64,000 bases of DNA, from assembly GCA_016866235.1 (NCBI GenBank), contig VGMW01000003.1, positions 124,001-188,000 of the forward strand. Direction: 5' to 3'. The translations under genes and the position numbers were made by a program. Positions 44,857 to 53,500 of this stretch are shown here, one piece after another. The notes under the pieces were generated by a model, which saw nothing but the letters and a program-made list of their open reading frames with translations, was not told the origin of the DNA and did no database searches. Source of the DNA: Bacteroidota bacterium. Lineage in GTDB: Bacteria; Bacteroidota; Bacteroidia; Cytophagales; Cyclobacteriaceae. Position 1 is the first letter of the stretch. Each line of letters opens with the position of its first letter.

Positions 44857-45648
44857 TCAATTTTTTTTCATTGCACGCTGTCTAACTGCTTCGTAAACAA
44901 CCACAGCAGCGGCATTCGAAACGTTGAGTGAATCATTGTTGCCTTTCATTGGGATAATAACCCTGGCATCTGCACCCTGCCACCAAAACTCGGTAAGACC
45001 TGTTGCTTCAGTTCCAAGGATCAGTGCAGTGCCGGTTGTATAATCCTCGAGATAATAAGGACTTGATGATTCCAAGTGTGTGGCCACCACCCTTATTTTA
45101 TTTTTTCTAAGCCATTCCATAGCCTCCTGGGAACTCGCCAATGCCAATGGAACTGTAAAAATGCAGCCCAGACTTGACCTTACCACATTTTGGTTGTAGG
45201 GATCGGTCTGTGGATCGCATACAATCACTGCATCAACCCCTGCCCCATCCGCTGTTCGTAATACCGCACCGAGATTCCCTGGCTTCTCAACCGATTCCAA
45301 AACCAGCAACAACGGATTTTTTGAAATCCGAATATCTGAAAGCTGATGCATTTTCATTTTTGCTACCACCAGCATCCCGCCGGAGTTTTCGCGAATGGCA
45401 AGCTTTGAAAAGACATCCTGAGTGACTTCAATTTTTTCATCCACCTGATTGAAGAAAGCAAGTTCAACATCCTGTGGAATCAGGTCTTTGCTAAAGACAA
45501 TTGCCTTGAATTCATAGCCTGCAGCAGCAGCATGCCCTATCTCCTTAACACCCTCTATCAGAAAAAGTCCACTAGACCTTCGATTCCGAGGCTTTTCAAG
45601 GTCTAGGATGCTTTTTAACCTTGGATTTTTGATGCTGGAAATAATCAT
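44857..45648 (-). CDS. TrmH/SpoU-family RNA methyltransferase
   Basis: This knotted (SPOUT) RNA 2'-O-ribose methyltransferase shows an N-terminal substrate domain (SSIKNPRLKSILDLEKPRNR, GLFLIEGVKEI) and the three SpoU motifs: LVLESVEKPGNLGAVLRTADGAG, LILGTEATGL and IPMKGNNDSLNVSNAAAV. It may modify 23S rRNA or tRNA. I prefer the start at 45648 (MIISSIKNPRL), giving 263 residues, because the track's extra 25 residues are unconserved and lie in the short space before divergent mtaB. Confidence 0.9.
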   Translation of the reverse strand: MIISSIKNPRLKSILDLEKPRNRRSSGLFLIEGVKEIGHAAAAGYEFKAIVFSKDLIPQDVELAFFNQVDEKIEVTQDVFSKLAIRENSGGMLVVAKMKMHQLSDIRISKNPLLLVLESVEKPGNLGAVLRTADGAGVDAVIVCDPQTDPYNQNVVRSSLGCIFTVPLALASSQEAMEWLRKNKIRVVATHLESSSPYYLEDYTTGTALILGTEATGLTEFWWQGADARVIIPMKGNNDSLNVSNAAAVVVYEAVRQRAMKKN

Positions 45649-45732
45649 GTCGTAATCAGGCTGTAAAGATGCCGAAAAATCAGGCTCAAGATCCAATACA
45701 GCATCCACCAATCGGATCTTCAAGGATTCATC

Positions 45733-45740
45733 TATTTTTG
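45733..45740 (+). promoter_or_regulatory. Bacteroidota -7 promoter motif adjoining mtaB start
   Basis: TATTTTTG fits TANNTTTG and ends four bases before the GTG start at 45745, again predicting a leaderless or nearly leaderless message. No clear -33 TTTG. Confidence 0.4.
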
Positions 45741-45744
45741 CCCC

Positions 45745-47082
45745 GTGAAAAAAGTTGCTTTTTATACGCTCGGATGCAAACTGAATTTTTCAGAGACAAG
45801 CTCACTGGCGAGATCCTTTGAGGAACGTGGTTATAAGAAGGTGGACTTCACCGATCGTCCTGATATTTTCATCATCAATACCTGCTCGGTTACAGAAAAC
45901 GCCGATAAAAAATGCAGGAAGGTAGTGAGAGAAGCAAGATCCATTTCGCCTGATGGATATGTGGCCCTGGTTGGATGCTATGCACAACTGAAGCCAAAGG
46001 AGATAGCTGAAATCCCAGGCGTGGATGCCGTGCTGGGTGCAGCTGAAAAATTCAGACTTCACGAATTGATAGGCGATTTTATTCGGAAGGAAATTCCTGA
46101 GGTGCACGCCGGACCCATTGAAGAAGCGAAACAATTTACAGGCACCTGGTCATCGCAAGATCGAACAAGGTCTTTTCTTAAGGTTCAGGATGGTTGTGAC
46201 TATTCCTGTACATTTTGCACCATCCCTAAAGCAAGAGGAAGCAGTAGAAGTGACAGCAGCGATTCATTGGTGAATATTGCAAGGCAAATTGGTGCCAATG
46301 GCGCGAAGGAAATCGTTCTCACGGGTGTTAACACGGGGGACTTTGGAATCAGGGATGGGGTAAGGACAGAAAAGTTTATTGACCTGATCCGGAAGTTGGA
46401 CGAGGTTGAGGATGTAGAGCGGTTTAGAATATCCTCTATAGAGCCCAACTTACTTACCGATGAAATCATTGCGTTTGTAGCTGGTTCAAAACGGTTTATG
46501 CCCCACTTTCATATCCCGCTTCAATCGGGTTCAGACCGCATACTCAAGCTTATGAAGCGTCGGTATTTAAGACAGACATACACCTCACGGGTAGAGGAAA
46601 TAAAAAAACGAATACCAAATTGTTGTATTGGTGTAGATGTTATCGTGGGATTTCCCGGTGAGTCTGATGAAGACTTTGATGAGACCTACCGTTACCTGGC
46701 AGATCTCGATATTTCTTACCTCCACGTTTTTACGTACTCGGAGCGGGAAAATACAATAGCGGCCACGATGGATGGTTCAGTGCCGGTCAAAGTCAGAGCT
46801 GAACGTTCGGCGCGATTGCATGGCTTATCTGACAGAAAGCGAAGAAAATTTTATCTGGATAATGTTGGTGGGTTGTTCAACGTTCTTTTCGAAAATGACA
46901 TCAGCGATCAAAAGATGTTTGGGTTTACCGAAAACTATATTCGTGTCGGAATCCCTTATGATCCTTTGATGGTGAATGAAACTAGACATGTCAGGTTGGA
47001 TAAAATTCTGGATGACATGACCGGTGAAGCTGAGGTATTAGAGGCGCATGAAGAAAGGCCATCATTCCCCATTCAGAGGTAG
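45745..47082 (+). CDS. mtaB: tRNA t6A37 methylthiotransferase MtaB
   Basis: MtaB converts t6A37 in tRNA to ms2t6A37. The 445-residue radical-SAM protein has the N-terminal UPF0004 domain with Cys in YTLGCKLN (about 11), INTCSVT (about 47) and VGCYAQ (about 82), the radical-SAM cluster motif GCDYSCTFCTIPKARG near residue 155, and a C-terminal TRAM-like region. The KLNFSE and FCTIPKARG spellings match MtaB rather than MiaB or RimO. The start is GTG. It is the last gene before the repeat-filled interval. Confidence 0.93.
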   Translation: MKKVAFYTLGCKLNFSETSSLARSFEERGYKKVDFTDRPDIFIINTCSVTENADKKCRKVVREARSISPDGYVALVGCYAQLKPKEIAEIPGVDAVLGAAEKFRLHELIGDFIRKEIPEVHAGPIEEAKQFTGTWSSQDRTRSFLKVQDGCDYSCTFCTIPKARGSSRSDSSDSLVNIARQIGANGAKEIVLTGVNTGDFGIRDGVRTEKFIDLIRKLDEVEDVERFRISSIEPNLLTDEIIAFVAGSKRFMPHFHIPLQSGSDRILKLMKRRYLRQTYTSRVEEIKKRIPNCCIGVDVIVGFPGESDEDFDETYRYLADLDISYLHVFTYSERENTIAATMDGSVPVKVRAERSARLHGLSDRKRRKFYLDNVGGLFNVLFENDISDQKMFGFTENYIRVGIPYDPLMVNETRHVRLDKILDDMTGEAEVLEAHEERPSFPIQR

Positions 47083-47123
47083 TGATATTTGAGATCATTT
47101 TTCAATAAGCAATAAAATACAAA

Positions 47124-47140
47124 GGGTCCCGATGGGACCC
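47124..47140. repeat. hairpin GGGTCCC-GAT-GGGACCC
   Basis: Perfect 7-bp stem with a 3-base loop. It lies 42 bases after the mtaB stop and could end that transcript, though no T-run follows. Confidence 0.85.
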
Positions 47141-47173
47141 CATCGATCAATTAATTCCATAGCAAGAAGCAAT

Positions 47174-47190
47174 TGGTCGCGATGCGACCA
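47174..47190. repeat. hairpin TGGTCGC-GAT-GCGACCA (unit 1)
   Basis: Perfect 7-bp stem with a GAT loop within repeat unit 1. The next outer pair is mismatched. Confidence 0.85.
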
Positions 47191-47338
47191 TTGTTGTTCA
47201 TATAAGATCTTTTAGAATTCAACAATAAATTGTGGATTCAATTGACCTATAAATCGTTTTAAAAATTTAATTACTAGAATCAAATATTAAGCCAGCCATC
47301 AAAGGTCCCATCGATCAATTAATTCCATAGCAAGAAAC

Positions 47339-47361
47339 CATTGGTCGCGATGCGACCAATG
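47339..47361. repeat. hairpin CATTGGTCGC-GAT-GCGACCAATG (unit 2)
   Basis: Perfect 10-bp stem with a GAT loop. Unit 2 extends the stem by three pairs relative to unit 1. Confidence 0.87.
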
Positions 47362-47470
47362 TTGTTCATATAAGATCTTTTTGAATTCAACAATAAATTG
47401 TGGATTCAATGGACCTATAAATCGTTTAAAAAAATTAATTACTAGGATCAAATATTAAGCCAGCGATCAA

Positions 47471-47487
47471 AGGTCCCATCGGGACCT
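47471..47487. repeat. hairpin AGGTCCC-ATC-GGGACCT
   Basis: Perfect 7-bp stem with an ATC loop at the end of repeat unit 2. The left arm is also present at the end of unit 1 but its right arm is missing there. Confidence 0.85.
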
Positions 47488-47521
47488 ATTGTCCTTAACG
47501 CACGAATTAAAATTCATATAA

Positions 47522-47538
47522 GGGTCCCATAGGGACCC
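47522..47538. repeat. hairpin GGGTCCC-ATA-GGGACCC
   Basis: Perfect 7-bp stem with an ATA loop, about 35 bases past the preceding hairpin and outside the tandem repeat. Confidence 0.85.
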
Positions 47539-47720
47539 ATTCATTCCTATTTCTAATTTTTCAAATCAATCAATTTCATTAGGACCATTATTATTTACGT
47601 GTCGTTAACAAATAATATGATGGATCATCCAGGATTCAATCGACCCGTAAATCATTCCAAAAAATAAAGGCTAAAAAAATCTAAGTCTTGAAATGAAATG
47701 CAACCAATCGATAATAGCCC

Positions 47721-48380
47721 TTAATCCCCCTCCACCACCAAGCCATCATTTAAGCGCAAGATTCGATCGGAAAGGTCAGCCAGCGCAGGGTTATGCGTAA
47801 CCAACACAAACGTCTGACCCAATTCATTCCTAAGCTGTAGAAAAAGCTCATGCAATTCCGCCGCATTTTTTGAATCGAGGTTACCGCTGGGTTCGTCGGC
47901 TAAAACAAGGTCAGGCTTGTTGATCAGTGCCCTGGCAACGGCAACACGCTGCTGCTCTCCTCCAGACAATTCCGATGGCTTATGATCCCCTCGGTCAGAA
48001 AGCCCTAAATAACCCAACAACTCTTTCACACGGTTCTCAAGCGCAACCATCGACGTGCCGGCAATCATGCCCGGGATCATGATGTTCTCCCTTGCAGAAA
48101 ATTCAGGAAGTAGATTATGAAACTGAAAAATAAATCCAATATGCCTGTTCCTGAAGGCAGCCAACTGATTAGAATTTAAATTGAATACGTTCGTACCGCT
48201 GATCACCACCTCACCAGCATTCGGATGGTCAAGGGTACCGATGATGTGCAACAAGGTTGATTTCCCGGCACCGGATGCCCCCATCACCGAAACAATCTCG
48301 CCTTGGGCAATGGTCAGATCAATGCCCTTCAAGACCTGAAGCGATCCATAGGATTTCTTTAATTGTCTGGCACTGACCAT
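47721..48380 (-). CDS. lolD: ABC transporter ATPase, LolD-type
   Basis: This 219-residue ATPase has Walker [13 protein letters not shown] near residue 34, a Q-loop at [12 protein letters not shown], the signature [15 protein letters not shown] and Walker [13 protein letters not shown]. The [14 protein letters not shown] and PSGNLDS spellings are those of LolD, which powers lipoprotein release from the inner membrane with LolC/E-type permeases; MacB-like efflux ATPases are the alternative. No permease is adjacent. It is divergent from sucC. Confidence 0.85.
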   Translation of the reverse strand: MVSARQLKKSYGSLQVLKGIDLTIAQGEIVSVMGASGAGKSTLLHIIGTLDHPNAGEVVISGTNVFNLNSNQLAAFRNRHIGFIFQFHNLLPEFSARENIMIPGMIAGTSMVALENRVKELLGYLGLSDRGDHKPSELSGGEQQRVAVARALINKPDLVLADEPSGNLDSKNAAELHELFLQLRNELGQTFVLVTHNPALADLSDRILRLNDGLVVEGD

Positions 48381-48436
48381 GGCTTGGTGTTGAATTAAAG
48401 GTTTAAAAAATTTAGCTTGCCACCAAATTCCGAGCT

Positions 48437-49648
48437 ATGAACATTCATGAATATCAGGCCAAAGATATCCTCAAAAAATTCGGCGTCGCAGTCCAGAACG
48501 GCATCGTTGCCGACACGCCCGACAAAGCACTGGCCGCAGCCAAAGAACTTCAGCAAACAACTGGTACTAAGTGGGTTGTAGTGAAATCTCAAATCCACGC
48601 CGGCGGACGGGGGAAAGGTACTATTCGTGAAACTGGATCCCGTGGTGTCGTACTCGCTAAGTCGCTGGACGAAGTAGTGGAGAAATCCAAAGCCATCCTG
48701 GGCGGCACCCTTGTAACCCACCAAACCGGTCCCGCCGGAAAAAAGGTCAGCAAGGTCCTAATCGCTGAAGATGTCTACTATCCAGGTGAATCAGAGCCTA
48801 AGGAATATTACATGAGCATCCTGTTGGATCGCGCGACCAGCAAGCCCGTTATAATGGCTTCAACCGAAGGCGGAATGAACATTGAGGAGGTTGCAGAAGC
48901 AACACCGGAAAAAATCATTAAGGAGTGGATCGATCCTGCTTATGGATTACAACCCTACCAGGCAAGAAAGGTTGCTTTTGCGCTAGGTCTGGAGGGTAAT
49001 GCTTTCAAGGAAATGGTGAAATTCATTCACTCGTTATACAGTGCCTACATAGGACTTGACGCATCGATGTTTGAAATTAACCCCGTCCTAAAAACCTCCG
49101 ATAGCAAAATTCTGGCTGTTGATGGTAAGGTGAATCTCGATGACAATGCCTTGTTCCGCCACAAAGATTTGGAGGCATTGAGGGACATATCGGAGGAAGA
49201 TCCACTTGAAGTGGAGGCAGGAAAATCAGGATTGAATTACGTCAAGTTGGACGGCAACGTTGGTTGCATGGTCAATGGCGCTGGCTTGGCAATGGCGACA
49301 ATGGATATCATCAAACTTTCAGGCGGTGAGCCAGCTAATTTTCTGGATGTCGGAGGTGGCGCGAATGCCCAAACCGTAGAAGCAGGTTTCCGAATTATCC
49401 TAAAGGATCCTAATGTAAAAGCGATTTTAATCAATATTTTCGGCGGAATTGTGCGGTGCGATCGTGTAGCCAATGGTGTAGTGGAAGCCTATAAAAAGGT
49501 GGGTGATATCCCTGTGCCGATTATTGTTCGGTTGCAGGGAACCAATGCGGAAGAGGGAGCAAAAATCATCCGTGAATCCGGATTAAAAGTATTTTCGGCC
49601 ATTCTTCTGAAAGACGCTGCAAAAAAGATCTCGGAAGTATTGCAATAA
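48437..49648 (+). CDS. sucC: succinyl-CoA synthetase subunit beta
   Basis: SucC is the nucleotide-binding half of the TCA-cycle enzyme that makes ATP or GTP from succinyl-CoA. The 403-residue protein starts [17 protein letters not shown], has [12 protein letters not shown] in the ATP-grasp domain near residue 55, and the C-terminal domain motifs [22 protein letters not shown] and [15 protein letters not shown]. The alpha subunit gene sucD is not adjacent in this window; the DUF6089-like gene follows instead. Confidence 0.97.
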   Translation: MNIHEYQAKDILKKFGVAVQNGIVADTPDKALAAAKELQQTTGTKWVVVKSQIHAGGRGKGTIRETGSRGVVLAKSLDEVVEKSKAILGGTLVTHQTGPAGKKVSKVLIAEDVYYPGESEPKEYYMSILLDRATSKPVIMASTEGGMNIEEVAEATPEKIIKEWIDPAYGLQPYQARKVAFALGLEGNAFKEMVKFIHSLYSAYIGLDASMFEINPVLKTSDSKILAVDGKVNLDDNALFRHKDLEALRDISEEDPLEVEAGKSGLNYVKLDGNVGCMVNGAGLAMATMDIIKLSGGEPANFLDVGGGANAQTVEAGFRIILKDPNVKAILINIFGGIVRCDRVANGVVEAYKKVGDIPVPIIVRLQGTNAEEGAKIIRESGLKVFSAILLKDAAKKISEVLQ

Positions 49649-49685
49649 AACCTTTCTGGGTAAATTTAATCTCCAAAATTTCATC

Positions 49686-50552
49686 GTGGTGAGATTAAAC
49701 CTTTTACTGATTGCGATCCTTCTACCATTTATTTGTGACGCGCAATCGTTTTTTAATCTCCGAAGACATAGAAACCTTACAGTTTTCGCTGGTTCCGGGA
49801 CTGCAGCATATTTTGGTGAATTATCGAATCCTGGTAAGCTCAACAAGCCCAGGTATAGTTTCGTTGCAGGCTCTGAATTCTTTTTTCTGCCACGATTTTC
49901 ATTGCGCGCAGAAGCCATTTGGTTCCGGATCGCAGGGGATGATGCGATTGCAAACGATGACCGAAAACTTCGCAACCTCTCCTTTTTTGCGAACAACAAA
50001 GAGTTCAACGCCGTAGCAACGGTCAATCTCGTGCCGCTACCCTCCCGGTTTGATCTTCGATCGTATTTTAATGTCTATGGTTTTGCCGGAATGGGATTAC
50101 TGGTCATGAACCCGAAAACCAAGTACGATGGAAAAACTTATGCCTTACAGCCCATTCAAACCGAAGGCGTGGCATACAGTCGATTTCAACCTGCCTTTCC
50201 GGTTGGATTTGGAATCCGATTCACCTACAAAATGGCGGCAAGTATTGTCGCCGAGGGTGGCTATCGGTTTTTGAGAACAGATTACTTGGATGATGTAAGT
50301 GGAATTCCAGACCCTGATCGGCCAACAAAAGGAAAGTTTCCAGATCCAGCCACGCTTTCAAGTGATATCGCTAGAACACTTTCAGATCGTAGTAACGGAC
50401 AAGCTGTGGTCCGTGGAAATCCAACATTTAACGATGGTTATTTCCTTTTCAACATCAAGCTGGAATACTATCTCGAGCATGCCTTTGACCCATTTCATAA
50501 GGATCGCCTGAAGACCATACGAGCCATAGATAAGGCCCCGAGGCGAAAATAA
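49686..50552 (+). CDS. DUF6089-like outer-membrane barrel protein
   Basis: This 288-residue exported protein has a signal (LPFICDAQ) and a Bacteroidota-type barrel: TVFAGSGTAAYFGELSNPG near the N-terminus, SFFANNKEFNAVATVNLVP, YFNVYGFAGMGLLVMNPKT and GFGIRFTYKMAASIVAEGGYRFL. This layout matches what I know as DUF6089. The start is GTG at 49686 or the following GTG at 49689. It lies 37 bases after sucC. Function is not established. Confidence 0.78.
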   Translation: MVRLNLLLIAILLPFICDAQSFFNLRRHRNLTVFAGSGTAAYFGELSNPGKLNKPRYSFVAGSEFFFLPRFSLRAEAIWFRIAGDDAIANDDRKLRNLSFFANNKEFNAVATVNLVPLPSRFDLRSYFNVYGFAGMGLLVMNPKTKYDGKTYALQPIQTEGVAYSRFQPAFPVGFGIRFTYKMAASIVAEGGYRFLRTDYLDDVSGIPDPDRPTKGKFPDPATLSSDIARTLSDRSNGQAVVRGNPTFNDGYFLFNIKLEYYLEHAFDPFHKDRLKTIRAIDKAPRRK

Positions 50553-50555
50553 CCC

Positions 50556-53500
50556 TCATCGACTCACCACCCATTTGATCGTTTTTGTACTGGCTGATGT
50601 GCTGATTTCAACCAGATATACGCCTGGCTTGATGCCTTCGATGCTAAGTTCATTTCCAGGAGTTGGCTGATGTTTTTCCAATACCATTCTACCGAGTTGA
50701 TCCCTGACCACAACCCTGACCAGATGCTCACCTCCTGTAAAAATTCTAAATCTGCCGTCTGCAGATGGATTAGGATAAAGTCTGAATGCCTCCTTTGTGT
50801 CCATAAAATCCGCTTTACGCTTCCTAATGAAAAACCGGTTCAAGGAAACGCTGTCACGAAGTTCAAATGAATACGAACCCCCTGTAATCCTATGGGCTTC
50901 ATTTAGTTCCCGATCAACAAGCTCCAGGTCATCCAAGTTAAACCCTGATGCTGGTTCAAATCGAAGGCTCATACTTGATGTTTTAGGTGCTCTTATTTCA
51001 ATCGGTATTTCCGTAACATCCGAGATGGCATAATGCGCCATGGACTGCCCATCTTCAGATCGGAGATTCACAGATAATTTCTCGCCAGGAAGGGCAAATC
51101 CATGTTGATGTGAATCAATATTACCCTTTGATGTTGAGTTCATTACAAAGAAAGAACTTACCTCTGCTTGATCTGATTTAAGTATGATTCTTAGGTGTGG
51201 ATAAATCGACGCTGACTGGCGATAAAACCGCGCCTGACTTGTTTTGGCTTGCTCATGTGCCACCAACCTTGGATTGGCTCCGGTGCTATGTATCCAGAAG
51301 GCCTGCCCCAGCGCGATCTTTCCACCAGGTAAATCACCAATTCCTGTAGACGCGTCATAAGTTTTATAGGTTCCATTGGACACATCTTTAACAAATATCA
51401 GCGGATGGATATTCACCATTGGCCCTCCCCGACCATCAGACCATTTGGACGGATCCAATGACCAAACAATGTCCGAGGGGTAAGGATTCGCCACCAGGTT
51501 CCATCCATCATCGGGCCAGTTGGGTGGATTGGAGAACGTATGGGTGACTTTCAAATCAACATCGCCTCTTGATTCCCCTGACTTCAATTCACCCTTGACC
51601 GTCCAATGGAATCCCTTCCAGGCCCAGTAGTCATTTGGCATAAGTATATACCCTCTACCAGACCACAATGGACTGGTAAAACCCTGTCGAACAAACCCAT
51701 AATCCTTATACCCGAGTACAGTTTCTTCATAACTGTAGGAATATCGAAGGTTAAACCAATCGCAAGGAACTAGGTCCTGGAAACGGGCACCTGACACCGG
51801 ACTACCAATGTAGCGGTAATCCCGACCCACCGGAGGCATGTACCGTCTAACTGAAATCTGTCCAATAAGCCGTGTGGTTAACGGTATTGGATCGATCCCG
51901 GCAGACCCCGCAGGACTTGTCTCTAACACCAGCAGTCCATCGCCACAATGGAGAATCGAATGATCGCCCAGTTTGAGCCTGCCTGTAAGATTTATTCCCG
52001 TTTGAACGGTAACCGTATCCTTTGTAAGAACTTTTAGATCACGTACCGCGAGCCTATGAGTACCTGAAATGATCTGCTTTCCCTGCCCGATTAAATCCAC
52101 CTGTGCCGAATCAGCATGGATTGGGCCGTTCAACCTTAGATCTCCCCCAATTTGTACCTGCTCTGGAATTAACAGTGATCCCGAAACAGTCAAATGATTC
52201 AATGCTAGCGGTGCATTACCCTTCAATTGACCTTCACCTGAAAATTGAACAGTACCATTCGCCGCTTCAAAAACTCCATTGTTGTCAAAAATCCCATCAA
52301 TCTCCATGACTGCAGGTGCTTTGATGTATGCATTATTGACCACGGAGCCAGTCTTTAATGTATCACCTGTTATTTTAAATCTACCACTATTGATTATCAA
52401 TGATTTATCAATCTCTAATTGATTTAAAATCTCAATTGAATCTTTCACTCCAACCACCACATTATTCAAGGAACCTAGGGCCTCATTTCCTGATTTCATG
52501 GATTGTCCATAATAATAAAGGTCATAGGATCCCGATCTAGGCGGTATGCCCGTGTATTCAGCACTAGACCATCTGATCACTTTTGAATCAGTCCCAATGG
52601 TTAATGAGTCGGTAAGATTTGCAAGTCTACCATTAGACAGGATCAATGAGTCAGAAACCATAACCGCCCGATTTAATGAAACCACACCCCCAAGGTCAAC
52701 CTTCATTGTACTTAAAGCACCTCTTGACTCCGGGCCAGCCTCCAATGAATTGAATACCTGCCCACTTGCATATTCCAGATGGTAGGGGCCTCCGGTCGGT
52801 GGATTTGAATTCAATGCCGCTAAAGCAGCGTCGGGTGTTCTGATTATGGAGGCATTAGGATCCATGGAAAGGAAATTTCCAACCTCAAACTCACCATCCT
52901 TCAGAAAAAGCTGACCTGTAATATTGAGTGGTGACTTTAAACGAATGTGCGGCGTGATCGGAACGCCAGTAATAGGATTGGTCTGCGCAGATCTGTCCAA
53001 TATGAGTTTTCCAAGGTTATTCGCGGAACCTGAGAAGGCAAGGTTGTTATCAATCCCTCCGAAGGCTGATGTAATCAGCAAAACTGAACTCATGTCGGAC
53101 ATCAGGACTCCGTTAGGCTGGTTGGTCTGGATGTTTCTTTGTAGCTCTAGGCTCGTGCCACCAAAATCCAGTCTGCCGCCGAATAGAATCATCGGGGAAA
53201 TTATTTTAAGTGGTGCCGTTATTTTCAGATCACCAGATTGGATGGTCAGTCCACCGGTGTATCCTGATGCAGTGGAAAAATTTCCAAGTACCAGTTCCTG
53301 ATCGATTTGTAATCGGGTATTTCCTCCGGGAATATTCAGATTTAGTGATTCTAGGTTAAAAGGTTGATCAACTGGAAATGATCTGGAGAAAACCCTTGGT
53401 GAACCACCAATGTTAACCTGAGAATTATTTCCACGGAATTGAATAAATCGACTTCCCCTGAAATCACCATTTAAATTGAGGACAGTATTCCCCGTATTGG

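Larger units (their letters stand above)
47139..47474. repeat. 168-bp direct tandem repeat, two copies
   Basis: Two units with the same internal order (ATCGATCAATTAATTCC, GCGACC hairpin, GTTGTTCATATAAGATCT, ATTAAGCCAGC, then AAAGGTCCC) lie head to tail with a constant 168-base offset (e.g. hairpin 47174 and 47342; AGGTCCC 47303 and 47471). I count about nine substitutions and no net indel, so they are roughly 95% identical and the duplication is fairly recent. Confidence 0.9.
47083..47720. other. gene-free interval with hairpins and tandem repeat
   Basis: This 638-base AT-rich interval lies between the ends of mtaB (plus) and lolD (minus), which face each other. It has no ORF. It holds a 168-bp tandem duplication and five GC-rich hairpins, listed separately. 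From about 47540 to 47720 I see only AT-rich sequence without recognisable sites. Confidence 0.85.

Noticed and set aside
46200-46469. Minus-strand ORF inside mtaB
   Set aside because: Shadow of the radical-SAM core; no independent signals.
47139-47474. Possible CRISPR array
   Set aside because: Only two long units of 168 bp with no short repeats and unique spacers, and no cas genes.
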